Shown piece by piece: positions 56,425 through 64,000 of a stretch of DNA of 64,000 nucleotides. Position 1 is the first letter of the stretch, and every line of letters begins with the position of its first letter. This DNA comes from Maribacter cobaltidurans (GTDB lineage: Bacteria > Bacteroidota > Bacteroidia > Flavobacteriales > Flavobacteriaceae). The notes below the pieces were generated by a model. The model was not told the DNA's origin and did not search any database. It worked only from the letters and a program-made list of their open reading frames with translations. The translations under genes and the position numbers were made by a program. Location of the stretch: assembly GCF_002269385.1 (NCBI RefSeq), contig NZ_CP022957.1:4021001-4085000 (forward strand), in the 5' to 3' direction.

Positions 56425-57077
56425 TTATTTTCATCGAACATATAATAATCTAAATTGGCAGAAATAAATTTGTTGTGCTGTACATCAAATATTAATCCGT
56501 CAACTTCAGATTCCATGTATATGCCCCAGTATTCTGTATAGCTATTTAATGTTGGTCTCTTTTCAACACCGTTCAGAGAACTATTTAATGAATCCTCAAA
56601 GACCGGTATAAATATTTCTTCAGGCTGTTCCGTTAAACCCTTTGTAATGGAAACGTATTGTTTACCTATTTCAGATATGATATTGTTGAACTGCTCAGGA
56701 ATACTGTGCTTATAAATATTTTTGATGACAATATTCGTGTCATTTAAGTACAAGGTAAACTCCTGAATATCAATATCCAATTCCTTGTTATATGCCAATA
56801 AACAATCAAAACTTTTGGCCAAAGGCGATTTTGTAATCTCAGAGGAGCCCCAAAGCCCTTTATTGAAATGACTTAAAATATCCAATAGGTTAAGTGGGCA
56901 GTTTAGCTCAACGACCAAGTCCAATTTATGGGTGCTATCACTATTGTTTTTAAGTATAACTTCTGAAAAGTATCCCAACTCAATCGATTTTTTAAAATCG
57001 AATAGACCGAGCATAACGTCAGTGGACTTGACATTTATAAAATCAATGGAATGGTAATTATTTGGTTTGAAAAGCAT
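56421..57077 (-). CDS. Unknown protein preceded by the shared signalling-cluster promoter element
   Basis: A 218-residue soluble protein with no signal peptide, membrane helix or motif I recognise. It begins [20 protein letters not shown] and has a beta-rich look ([40 protein letters not shown]). It sits at the downstream end of the two-component cluster, 150 bp beyond the response regulator, and its upstream region carries the same promoter element as the LytTR gene, suggesting it is an output of that system. Confidence 0.7.
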   Translation of the reverse strand: MLFKPNNYHSIDFINVKSTDVMLGLFDFKKSIELGYFSEVILKNNSDSTHKLDLVVELNCPLNLLDILSHFNKGLWGSSEITKSPLAKSFDCLLAYNKELDIDIQEFTLYLNDTNIVIKNIYKHSIPEQFNNIISEIGKQYVSITKGLTEQPEEIFIPVFEDSLNSSLNGVEKRPTLNSYTEYWGIYMESEVDGLIFDVQHNKFISANLDYYMFDENN

Positions 57078-57098
57078 TCTTTACAATCTCTTTTATAA

Positions 57099-57184
57099 TA
57101 AAGATAGCTTTATTGGAAATTCATAGGACTTAGGAAAACCTTAGAATTTCGGAGGAAATTGTAATATTCTGAAAATATAATTTA
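57099..57184 (-). promoter_or_regulatory. Shared regulatory element, copy A, upstream of the unknown gene
   Basis: Plus-strand TAGGAAAACCTTA (57131-57143), then 7 bp, then GGAGGA (57151-57156), then an AT-rich stretch ending TTTAC. On the minus strand a -7-like TATCTTTA (57106-57099) lies 24 bp downstream of the element and 21 bp above the ATG. The same parts at the same spacings occur at 61206-61259. Confidence 0.7.
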
Positions 57185-57227
57185 CAAAGAATTGATTTTC
57201 AGTATTTTAAAATTTCATGGATTCGGG

Positions 57228-57896
57228 TTATAAGAACCCTCTTTTCTTGGCTTCTTGAATGAGCGCCAAATCATTTCCGTTTTTTACCCCAAAAATAGCT
57301 TTTAGCTGTCGTTTTCTGGCCTCTACGGTAGTATTGGCAGACGCTATTAAGGGAGCAATATCCCGAGTATTGGTTCCCAGGGATAAATAATACAGTATTT
57401 TTTGGTCCTGCTCGTCAATTTCGATATTGCTGGCCATTCTTCTACGAACGGCGCCCAATGCACTGGCCGTGTAATATGGAGGTTTTTTAACTATGGTTTC
57501 TACCATGGTTTTTAAGGACATTTCATCAATCTCCGACTTAACCATATAACCATCAGGATTAACCGCTTTGAAAATGTTATTAATTCGGTAGCTATCACTA
57601 AAAGAAGACATGAAAACGACCTTTGAGTCGGGTACAATTTCCCTTGCCAATTTACCTAAATCAACACCAGACCTAGGGTCCTTGGACTCTGCGGGGAACA
57701 ATTGTATATCCAACAAAATTATATCATATGGTAAAGTTCTTGCGGAGTGTTCAATTTTTTCCTTTCCCTTATCATAGCTTTTAGCTATGTCCACTTTGAC
57801 CATAAAATCTTCAAACTCCGCATCCTCTAGGATATATTTATATCCTAAAGTTGTCATTTCATGATCATCCACCGCCAGAATCCTCACCGTATCCAT
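57228..57896 (-). CDS. NarL/LuxR-family response regulator
   Basis: A 222-residue regulator with an intact receiver: acidic residues in RILAVDDHEM, phosphoacceptor Asp in YDIILLDIQLFP, Ser/Thr in VVFMSSFSD, and Lys in GYMVKSE. The C-terminal HTH reads LGTNTRDIAPLIASANTTVE, with ARKRQLKAIFGVKNGNDLAL after it, a Bacteroidota NarL-type recognition region. It lies 26 bp below the TPR kinase, its likely partner. Confidence 0.92.
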   Translation of the reverse strand: MDTVRILAVDDHEMTTLGYKYILEDAEFEDFMVKVDIAKSYDKGKEKIEHSARTLPYDIILLDIQLFPAESKDPRSGVDLGKLAREIVPDSKVVFMSSFSDSYRINNIFKAVNPDGYMVKSEIDEMSLKTMVETIVKKPPYYTASALGAVRRRMASNIEIDEQDQKILYYLSLGTNTRDIAPLIASANTTVEARKRQLKAIFGVKNGNDLALIQEAKKRGFL

Positions 57897-57922
57897 TCTT
57901 TATCAATTTTAAGATTATTCCT

Positions 57923-60001
57923 TTAAACGTTCTGTAATGTACCTTTTGTATTTGAATCTACAAAATATAAGGGAATTTCCAAGATTATTGTGGTTCCCGC
58001 ATTGGGTTTGGATTCCATTCGCCATTGCCCTTTTAACTTTTCTATTCTTGAGCTAATATTCCGCATGCCAATGCCTTTTCTTTCCTTTTCCAAATCAAAA
58101 CCTTTTCCGTCATCTCCCATTTCTACAATAAGATTGTTTCCGTCTCTTTCAAAGCTAACAAAGAAATTATCAGCCTCGGAATGCTTTATGGTATTTTGTA
58201 GACATTCCTGAATCATACGATACATATTTATTTTGATTTCCCCTTTAAGTTCATCATAGTCCTCGTCCTCATCATACTTGAATGTAGTGATAATATTGGA
58301 ATTCTCTTTTGCGGAACTCAATAAATCCTCAACAGAGTTGATAAAATTGTTTATTTTTTGATAAGCGCTATGGCTTAGTTCATGTGAAATAGATCGTACT
58401 TCCTCTTCTACATTTTTAAGTGCTTTTATCGCTTCCATCCTAGCTTCAATAATTTCTTGCCCTTCCTTTTTGTTAAGTCCGGTCAATACCATACGTGCAC
58501 CCAACATTTTACCAAGAACGCCATCATGGAGTTCCTCAGAAATTCTTTTTTGCTCCAATCTCTTTACCTCGTCTACTTTTTGTTTTTGGGTAAGCATCAA
58601 GTTGAAAATTTCTTGATTATTGGCCTGTTGCTGTTGTGTAAATAGGAGCTTTTGGTTCTTGGCTCTTTGATTAATGATAATATAAACCGATAACCCCAAA
58701 AGGAAAAAACCAAGGGCCACCCCGGTCCAAATCTGCTTTTGTCTGGCTAGAACTTCTGTCTCTTCTTCCAACTGTTCATTTTGGGCAATAAATTCATCAG
58801 TCTCAAAACGGATGCGCGCAAATTTGTTTCTAGCCTTACGTTCTTCCTTGACAATGCTATCATTTAAAGCAATATATTTTTGGGCATATTGCGAAGCATT
58901 TTGATTTTCTAAACGGGCTAAAAAAGCATAGGTTTCCAATAGGCGCTCGTTACTGGAACTTTCCTTGGCCAAGCGCATCGCTTTCCTTGCGCTGACCACT
59001 GCTTTTGACGTATCTTTGAGGTATAATTGATATTGGGCTTCGATAAAAAAGGAAGACGCCAAGCCTCTTATATCTTGAAGACTATCATTTATTTGTATCG
59101 AATTCTCAATTAATTTCCTCACCTGAGTGGTGTCATTCAACTTTATTTTGGTGAAGGCAAGATTACTTAGTATTATGGCATAAAGCTTCTTATCATTATT
59201 CGCTAAATTTTTATTGCTAAGGCTTTCTTTGAAAATTTCTAAAGCTTTTTCGTATTCTTCTAGGTCCTGATAAACCATACCTCGATTATTCATATTCTGT
59301 AATACATCACGTTCTGAATAATCAGTTTTTTTTAAATAAAACAAGGCCTCATCATAATATTGAATGGCTTGTTCGTACTCTTCCAAGTCTTGTGTGATTA
59401 TGGCGAGGGTATTGTAAGAATAATAAAGTTCTTTGCTTTTGCTTAAGGGCTTTAGGCGTTCAATGGCAGCTATGGCATTGGCTTCACTACCCACGTAGTC
59501 CTTTACCTCCAACTGTTGAATGGCCATGTTATTTAGCATGCGCCCTGAAAGGTAGGAATTCCCTTGGGCCTCGAATATTTTGTGGGCTTCAGAATAGCTC
59601 TGGTAAGCACTGTCCTTTACTGAGTTTTTACTATAAAAAAATCCTCGGTCCCAGAAGGCATTGGCCAATGCAGTCGAATCATTTAAATCTTTGGCCAAAC
59701 GTATGGTCTCCCAATTTATATTTTTGAAAAGGTTATTAAGTCGTGATGAAGAACTATAATAGGAAAGACTTGATAAAAATTTTATTCGAAGGCTATCCGA
59801 TTTGATTTCATTAGATAATTCAAAGGCTTGACCCAGTAATTCATTTCTCGTTGCCTGTGAAATCCTAGGTGAGTTACTCAAGTCAATGAGACTATCAATT
59901 TGTGTTTTTAGCCCATTTGAATAATCTGAAGTTTTTTCATTTTGGCTTTGGAGGATATTTAAGAATACAAAGGCAAATACGAAGAATTGGAATTTTTTCA
60001 A
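57923..60001 (-). CDS. Histidine kinase with extracytoplasmic TPR sensor
   Basis: 692 residues from a TTG start. Residues 1-19 are a signal peptide, 100-390 a TPR array (LNNMAIQQLEVKDYVGSEAN, YYSYNTLAIITQDLEEYEQA, NMNNRGMVYQDLEEYEKALE), which places the repeats outside the cytoplasm. One membrane helix is at 424-444 (IWTGVALGFFLLGLSVYIII). The dimerisation box is KRISEELHDGVLGKM (His492, HisKA_3/NarX type), and the ATPase domain has QECLQNTIKHSEAD and MGDDGKGFDLEKERKGIGM. TPR arrays often bind peptides. Paired with the NarL-type regulator. Confidence 0.93.
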   Translation of the reverse strand: MKKFQFFVFAFVFLNILQSQNEKTSDYSNGLKTQIDSLIDLSNSPRISQATRNELLGQAFELSNEIKSDSLRIKFLSSLSYYSSSSRLNNLFKNINWETIRLAKDLNDSTALANAFWDRGFFYSKNSVKDSAYQSYSEAHKIFEAQGNSYLSGRMLNNMAIQQLEVKDYVGSEANAIAAIERLKPLSKSKELYYSYNTLAIITQDLEEYEQAIQYYDEALFYLKKTDYSERDVLQNMNNRGMVYQDLEEYEKALEIFKESLSNKNLANNDKKLYAIILSNLAFTKIKLNDTTQVRKLIENSIQINDSLQDIRGLASSFFIEAQYQLYLKDTSKAVVSARKAMRLAKESSSNERLLETYAFLARLENQNASQYAQKYIALNDSIVKEERKARNKFARIRFETDEFIAQNEQLEEETEVLARQKQIWTGVALGFFLLGLSVYIIINQRAKNQKLLFTQQQQANNQEIFNLMLTQKQKVDEVKRLEQKRISEELHDGVLGKMLGARMVLTGLNKKEGQEIIEARMEAIKALKNVEEEVRSISHELSHSAYQKINNFINSVEDLLSSAKENSNIITTFKYDEDEDYDELKGEIKINMYRMIQECLQNTIKHSEADNFFVSFERDGNNLIVEMGDDGKGFDLEKERKGIGMRNISSRIEKLKGQWRMESKPNAGTTIILEIPLYFVDSNTKGTLQNV

Positions 60002-60042
60002 TCGATTAGGTTTTGTCCTGTAACTATTTACCTACAAGATAT

Positions 60043-60072
60043 AAAAAAGCCCTGAACTTTAAGGTTCTGGGC
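60043..60072 (-). terminator. Intrinsic terminator after the small peptide gene
   Basis: On the minus strand GCCCAGAAC (60072-60064) pairs with GTTCAGGGC (60057-60049) with one mismatch around a 6-base loop, followed by a T6 run. It separates the peptide gene (60100-60276) from the kinase gene, so the peptide is made from its own transcript. Confidence 0.8.
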
Positions 60073-60099
60073 GTGATTTAATTATTTCCTAAAAGAATA

Positions 60100-60276
60100 T
60101 TAAGCAATAGGCTTTGGAGGGTCCCTTCTATCTTCAGTTGTAGAACAACCATCACAGGCCAACATTTTGCTCAAATCTTTCATAAAATCAAACTCGTTTG
60201 CAGTGTTCTCTACTACGTAGGTGGTTAGTCCTAATGCCATTAATGCTACTGCTGCAATACTTACTACTTTTTTCAT
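60100..60276 (-). CDS. Small secreted Cys-containing peptide, 58 residues
   Basis: ATG at 60276, TAA at 60100-60102. The protein reads MKKVVSIAAVALMALGLTTY followed by VVENTANEFDFMKDLSKMLA and the tail CDGCSTTEDRRDPPKPIA. Residues 3-19 form a signal peptide; the mature part (about 35-38 residues) has one CxxC pair and a charged Pro-rich end. It has its own terminator and lies between a TPR-sensor kinase and a LytTR regulator. Small secreted proteins of this shape are common in Flavobacteriia, function unknown; a signal peptide for the kinase is a hypothesis. Confidence 0.75.
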   Translation of the reverse strand: MKKVVSIAAVALMALGLTTYVVENTANEFDFMKDLSKMLACDGCSTTEDRRDPPKPIA

Positions 60277-60422
60277 TTTTTTAGTGTTTTTTTAGTTAGG
60301 GAAACGTTTTTTTATTACACTACTAAAGTAATAAGCCAATTTGTCGAAACAGCCTATTTTACTGGGTGTTTAGTGGATGGAGCGGTTCTGATAGTATTTG
60401 AACCGATTTTGAGAGAATTCGG

Positions 60423-61154
60423 TCAGTTTAGTGAGGAAATGCTGTTCTTTGACAAGGTTTCCTTCAATTGATCCATCTTGTCCTTGTAGGATTTTGAGAA
60501 AGGCAGGTTTTTTTCACCCTCTTTTAATGCGCAGATATTCTTACCAAAGTTGATTCTGGAAACATAATCTGTATTTACGATGTAGCTTTGGTGAATGCGG
60601 ATGAAATTTTGAGGCAATTGCTTTTCAAAAGTCTTCAAGGTCTTGAAAGCGTTTACCACGGTTCCGTCCTTCATAAAAAATTCCGTGGTATTGTTGTCCG
60701 CCTGCAAATAGAGAATATCCTTGGTATTCAAATATTGAAAATCATTGTAGGACTTTAAACATATGGTCTGAGGTTGCTTTGTCTTGGGCATTCTTTTCCT
60801 CAGTTTCAAAAGAGATTTTCTAATATCGAACTCATTAAACGGCAATAACCAATAATCAAAAAAACCATTCTTTATAGCATCATAAGCATGTTTCTTGGAT
60901 TTGGAAATACCTATCACTACGGGAATGTCCAGAAGGTATTGGTGCATTTCCAGTACCATTTGAAATTGGGCCTTGGCTTTTTGGTCCAGATTGATAAAAA
61001 CCAAATCGGGGGAATACTTAAGAATTTGGTTCAGACCGTCATCAGGACTTTTTGCTAGTCCTGAGCAAGAAAAATCCCCATACTCTTCCAAAAAAGTGCT
61101 CAATTGCAAATTGGAAACGGCATCAGAATCTATAATGACGTAAGAATATTCCAA
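60423..61154 (-). CDS. LytTR regulator with degenerate receiver domain
   Basis: 243 residues from a TTG start. The receiver (1-120) keeps the acidic pair (VIIDSDA) but has Asn55 in place of the phosphoacceptor Asp (PDLVFINLDQ), and the conserved Lys is replaced (DYWLLPF instead of LLKPF). It is probably phosphorylation-independent. The LytTR DNA-binding domain (135-240) is normal: LNTKDILYLQADNNTTEFFM, FIRIHQSYIVNTDYVSRINF. Its upstream region carries copy B of the shared element. Confidence 0.88.
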   Translation of the reverse strand: MEYSYVIIDSDAVSNLQLSTFLEEYGDFSCSGLAKSPDDGLNQILKYSPDLVFINLDQKAKAQFQMVLEMHQYLLDIPVVIGISKSKKHAYDAIKNGFFDYWLLPFNEFDIRKSLLKLRKRMPKTKQPQTICLKSYNDFQYLNTKDILYLQADNNTTEFFMKDGTVVNAFKTLKTFEKQLPQNFIRIHQSYIVNTDYVSRINFGKNICALKEGEKNLPFSKSYKDKMDQLKETLSKNSISSLN

Positions 61155-61174
61155 ATCTAAATAGTGTTCACTCG

Positions 61175-61259
61175 CAAGGTACTAATAGACTGAAAATCTT
61201 TGAACTAGGAAAACCTTATAAAAATGGAGGATATTATTATATTTTTTCTAAATATTTAC
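61175..61259 (-). promoter_or_regulatory. Shared regulatory element, copy B, upstream of the LytTR gene
   Basis: TAGGAAAACCTTA (61206-61218), 7 bp, GGAGGA (61226-61231), then an AT-rich run ending TTTAC. A -7-like TACCTTG (minus, 61181-61175) is 24 bp from the element and 20 bp above the TTG start. All spacings agree with copy A at 57099-57184. Confidence 0.7.
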
Positions 61260-61297
61260 TTTTGAAAGTTTTTTCCTCGAGATATATAAGGTATAGA

Positions 61298-62845
61298 TTA
61301 CTCCTCCTTTGCCGTTGCCTCATAAACACCTAAATCCGGTGATGAAATTCTTTCCCTATTTAGCAGATCAAATGGGACTTGTTGCGCAATGGGAATGCTA
61401 CCCTTATTGATAACATCGGAATCCAGTCCGATCCTAAAATCATTTGCCCGGGTATTAAAATAATCTGGATCTCCATTTAAAATACAATTGATAAAATTCG
61501 GACCTTCAAAATTGTAAAATGAATCATCCGGAGAGGCCGGACCTGATTTATTGAACTTTATAAAGCAATTTTCAAAACTGTAATTAAAAATATTCTCCCC
61601 ATTGGAGGAAAGTGTCAATTCCGACATGGAATTTCCATCTATAATGGAATTTCGGAAATCGGCCTGTAACAGATCAACTCCTAAATTTACATCGGAATCT
61701 TCATAATTCCTTAGACTCAAAGCTCTACCCGTCCTAAATCCATTGGTCCAATAATTGGAAATGGTAGCATGAATAAATTCATACTTGCCTCCTAAGTCAC
61801 ATTTTAGCGATGAACTCCCCGCATTGCCCAACAATATATTTTTGGCCTTTATGGTTGCCGATTTGGCCCAAAGGTTAAATAAGGAACTGTTATGGATTTG
61901 GCTATTGGCAATGTCTAAACTTGAATCCTCTATTTCAATGTTCCCTTCCACATAAATCCCTATTTCAGCGTTCTTAATAGTAAGATGGTCGATGCTATTA
62001 CTTATACTTCCTTTTGTAATAAATATCGTTCCCCATTGACCCGGTGTATTTGAAAAGGCCGGTTCCAACCTATCTCCCTCAAATATGACTTCACCTTCCA
62101 ACAGGTCTTGGTCTATACTATGGGTGCCGTTAACTTCTAACGAGGCGGTTGGCCTAACCAGTATTCCAGAACCATTGTGAAAATGAATCCTGGCACCGGC
62201 ATCTATTGTAAGTTTTTGGCTTTCAGGAATAGCGGCATACCCGTAAATAACATAAGGTTTGTTATTATTGAAATGCAGTTGGTCATCCGTAAGTTCAAAA
62301 CTTTCTACCCATACCTCGGTGCCATCTTCCCGGGTATATAACATAATTTTCTCTTTTGTCCCGTTGGAATCATTTTTGGGATAAAGGAAAATTGCATCCT
62401 TTGCCAAAGTTACCAGTTCTACTTCTTGCAGATATATATCATTATCAAATTGAATGGCATCTGTATATATTAACTGTGAAGTATTATCTGGAAATAAAGT
62501 AACATTGGTCTCTATAAAAATGAAAAGGCTGTCCTCAGCATATAAAGGTATGTCCTCAAAGTATTTTCCAGCTTTTCCATCCACATTTAATCTGTATTGA
62601 CTATCGGCGCCGTTTCTTAGCTTAATTGATGGAATAAGGATATCGTCTTTGGTAGTATTATATACTTTAAGCGAATAGGTACTGCTGCCTATACCTTTGA
62701 AAACAGTATCCAAGTATACGGTATCCTTGGAAAAAGAAAGATGGCCATTGCTGGAGGCAAATTCAAAATCCTTTCTACAGGAACTGCCCCAGAGCACCAA
62801 TATAAACAGTATCACCAGTATAGGAACCTTCTGTTTCACCATCAA
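61298..62845 (-). CDS. Lipoprotein with right-handed beta-helix domain
   Basis: 515 residues. The lipobox is LVLWGSSCRKD near residue 23. Residues about 30-150 are a beta-sandwich of the choice-of-anchor type (LSFSKDTVYLDTVFKGIGSS), and residues 190-490 are a parallel beta-helix with repeated strand turns such as IDHLTIKNAEIGIYVEGNIE and SSLDIANSQIHNSSLFNLWA. Pectate-lyase-like fold but no catalytic site recognised. It lies in one operon with the thioesterase and cyclotransferase. Confidence 0.78.
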   Translation of the reverse strand: MMVKQKVPILVILFILVLWGSSCRKDFEFASSNGHLSFSKDTVYLDTVFKGIGSSTYSLKVYNTTKDDILIPSIKLRNGADSQYRLNVDGKAGKYFEDIPLYAEDSLFIFIETNVTLFPDNTSQLIYTDAIQFDNDIYLQEVELVTLAKDAIFLYPKNDSNGTKEKIMLYTREDGTEVWVESFELTDDQLHFNNNKPYVIYGYAAIPESQKLTIDAGARIHFHNGSGILVRPTASLEVNGTHSIDQDLLEGEVIFEGDRLEPAFSNTPGQWGTIFITKGSISNSIDHLTIKNAEIGIYVEGNIEIEDSSLDIANSQIHNSSLFNLWAKSATIKAKNILLGNAGSSSLKCDLGGKYEFIHATISNYWTNGFRTGRALSLRNYEDSDVNLGVDLLQADFRNSIIDGNSMSELTLSSNGENIFNYSFENCFIKFNKSGPASPDDSFYNFEGPNFINCILNGDPDYFNTRANDFRIGLDSDVINKGSIPIAQQVPFDLLNRERISSPDLGVYEATAKEE

Positions 62846-62859
62846 GTTTTTGTTGTGAT

Positions 62860-63246
62860 TTAGGAAAAAATATGCTGTATATCTTCTGAAATCCGCATAG
62901 GTTTATTAGTGTCCTTATTTAATAGACACCATTCAGTACTTGAACGGACCAAGAGCGTTTTTGTTATTTCATGAAACATTTCCACGACACGAATTGAAAT
63001 TGCACCTTTACTTTTCTCTATATATGTGGAAATTAGTATCGGGTCATGGAGCACCGCTGGTGACTTATATTCAATGGTATGTTTCAGAACCACCCAAACT
63101 ACCTCGTTTTGGATATCAATAGGTGCCTTTTTCTGCCAATGTTCTTTAGATATATCCTGTATCCATTGCACATACCTAACGTTGTTCACATGATTTAGGT
63201 CATCCAAATCCTCTATTGAAACTTTGATACGTTTCGTAAAAGACAT
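62860..63246 (-). CDS. Acyl-CoA thioesterase, 4HBT family
   Basis: 128 residues with a hot-dog fold: SIEDLDDLNHVNNVRYVQWI has the Asn/His in the family position and VLKHTIEYKSPAVLHDPILI the second strand. It lacks the DQMGIVYYGNY pattern of the YbgC type at 555-950, resembling instead the thioesterase-like group with an HVNN active site. It overlaps nothing but is 1 bp from the cyclotransferase. Confidence 0.85.
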   Translation of the reverse strand: MSFTKRIKVSIEDLDDLNHVNNVRYVQWIQDISKEHWQKKAPIDIQNEVVWVVLKHTIEYKSPAVLHDPILISTYIEKSKGAISIRVVEMFHEITKTLLVRSSTEWCLLNKDTNKPMRISEDIQHIFS

Positions 63247-63247
63247 A

Positions 63248-64000
63248 TTATTTTTTTTGAATTTCGACTTCGAACAATTTGTCCCAGTCTTTCCCGGTCA
63301 CAAAAAATGTCTTCCGGTCTGGATGATATGCGATACCGTTCAATACATTTTCTGTATCTACCCAGTTTTCAGTTTTGGTAACCTTATCGCTTAATCCACC
63401 AAAGTTTATAACACCTTCAATGGCTCCACTTTTGGCATCGATGATCATGACACCGGGTTTTTGATATACATTGGCATAAATTTTCCCATCTACATATTCT
63501 AATTCGTTGGTGTCCGCAAACAGAGATTTGTTGGTGGCAATCTCTATGTGGTCTTCTTCGACCAGAGTGTTCGGGTTCAAAATCCAAATTTTATCGGTTC
63601 CATCACTTTTATAAAGCTTTTCTCCATCGTTTGTAAGTCCCCAACCTTCTCGGCTTTTACCATACTGGAAATTATCCAATTTTTTCATGTTCTTCAGTTC
63701 ATAGATAAAGCCCATACCACTACGCCAAGTTAACTGATATATCTTGTCGTTCAATATTGTAATGCCTTCCCCAAAATAAGTTTCGTCCAAATCGATTTGT
63801 TGATATACCTTTCCAGTCCTGTAATCAAATTTTCTAAGAAAGGAGCGCCCATTCTTTCCTGTACCTTCATATAACGTATCATTGTGGAATTCCAAACCTT
63901 GGGTGTAAGCATTGGGGTCATGGGGATATTCGTTTAAAATGGTATAGGTATAAATTTCGGGTGCTTGTGAGGCTAAAACTTTTAAATTCTTGGTTACTTC
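63248..64000 (-). CDS. Glutaminyl-peptide cyclotransferase, partial at the window edge
   Basis: Converts N-terminal Gln to pyroglutamate. The reading frame is open to the window end, at least 251 residues. The propeller-type glutamine cyclotransferase strings are YPHDPNAYTQGLEFHNDTLY, YFGEGITILNDKIYQLTWRS, EGWGLTNDGEKLYKSDGTD, TNELEYVDGKIYANVYQKPG and LNGIAYHPDRKTFFVTGKDW. The N-terminus, with any signal peptide, lies beyond position 64000. Mature peptides or exported proteins are likely substrates. Confidence 0.93.
   Translation of the reverse strand, partial: EVTKNLKVLASQAPEIYTYTILNEYPHDPNAYTQGLEFHNDTLYEGTGKNGRSFLRKFDYRTGKVYQQIDLDETYFGEGITILNDKIYQLTWRSGMGFIYELKNMKKLDNFQYGKSREGWGLTNDGEKLYKSDGTDKIWILNPNTLVEEDHIEIATNKSLFADTNELEYVDGKIYANVYQKPGVMIIDAKSGAIEGVINFGGLSDKVTKTENWVDTENVLNGIAYHPDRKTFFVTGKDWDKLFEVEIQKK

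Noticed and set aside
60286..60310. Third copy of the shared promoter element upstream of the small peptide gene
   Set aside because: GTTAGGGAAACGTT matches only partly, lacks GGAGGA at the expected spacing and lies too close to the start codon.

Overview
The window is chromosomal DNA of a marine-type member of the Flavobacteriaceae (Bacteroidota). The grounds are Bacteroidota-style promoters (TAnnTTTG near -7), almost no Shine-Dalgarno signals, a PorP/SprF type IX secretion protein, BamD-RpoZ-CoaBC-DUF4835-RecN synteny, a YtxJ bacilliredoxin, and many DUF families largely confined to this phylum. The genus cannot be fixed from sequence alone.

Layout. 1-9.1 kb: 5' end of dnaA, a thioesterase, a minus-strand operon (ribD, HAD phosphatase, EamA exporter, YigZ) and a plus-strand block (GNAT, prmC, ligA, CPA1 antiporter, small conserved gene). 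9.2-16.2 kb: secreted GH43 and GH10 xylan-active enzymes, an EthD-like lipoprotein, a SET-domain protein, and an overlapping pair of lipoproteins resembling a nucleoside hydrolase and an ADP-ribosylglycohydrolase. 16.3-24.1 kb: accessory region with a CDF-like transporter, pirin, membrane proteins, an AAC(6')-like acetyltransferase, DUF6090, a RidA-like lipoprotein, a repeat-rich stretch without credible genes, DUF2971 and the C-terminal stump of a tyrosine recombinase. 24.1-26.4 kb: a 5'-nucleotidase split into two genes. 26.5-33.2 kb: conserved core run DUF6913-dapA-bamD-rpoZ-coaBC-DUF4835-recN. 33.3-39.2 kb: fabI, glycosyltransferase, YbbR protein, coaE and a two-component pair. 39.2-45.5 kb: a seven-gene minus operon (Gfo/Idh/MocA, hbd, yggS, DnaQ/GIY-YIG, ion channel, miaA, gntK) ending at a strong terminator. 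45.6-56.4 kb: pcm, smpB, lipoproteins, a PorP/SprF fusion, TetR, clpB, ytxJ, glyA. 56.4-61.2 kb: a compact signalling cluster. 61.3-64 kb: beta-helix lipoprotein, thioesterase and glutaminyl cyclase (open at the window edge).

The most interesting region is 56.4-61.2 kb. It holds a NarL-type response regulator, a histidine kinase whose sensor is an extracytoplasmic TPR array, a 58-residue secreted Cys-containing peptide gene with its own terminator, a LytTR regulator whose receiver has lost the phosphoacceptor Asp and the conserved Lys, and a protein of unknown function. The LytTR gene and the unknown gene share a near-identical promoter element at the same distance from a -7-like box. I infer a candidate peptide-sensing regulatory system; this is a hypothesis. 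Further leads are a scar of a lost mobile element at 20-24 kb, dispersed repeat families, and probable operators upstream of the two-component pair and between clpB and ytxJ.
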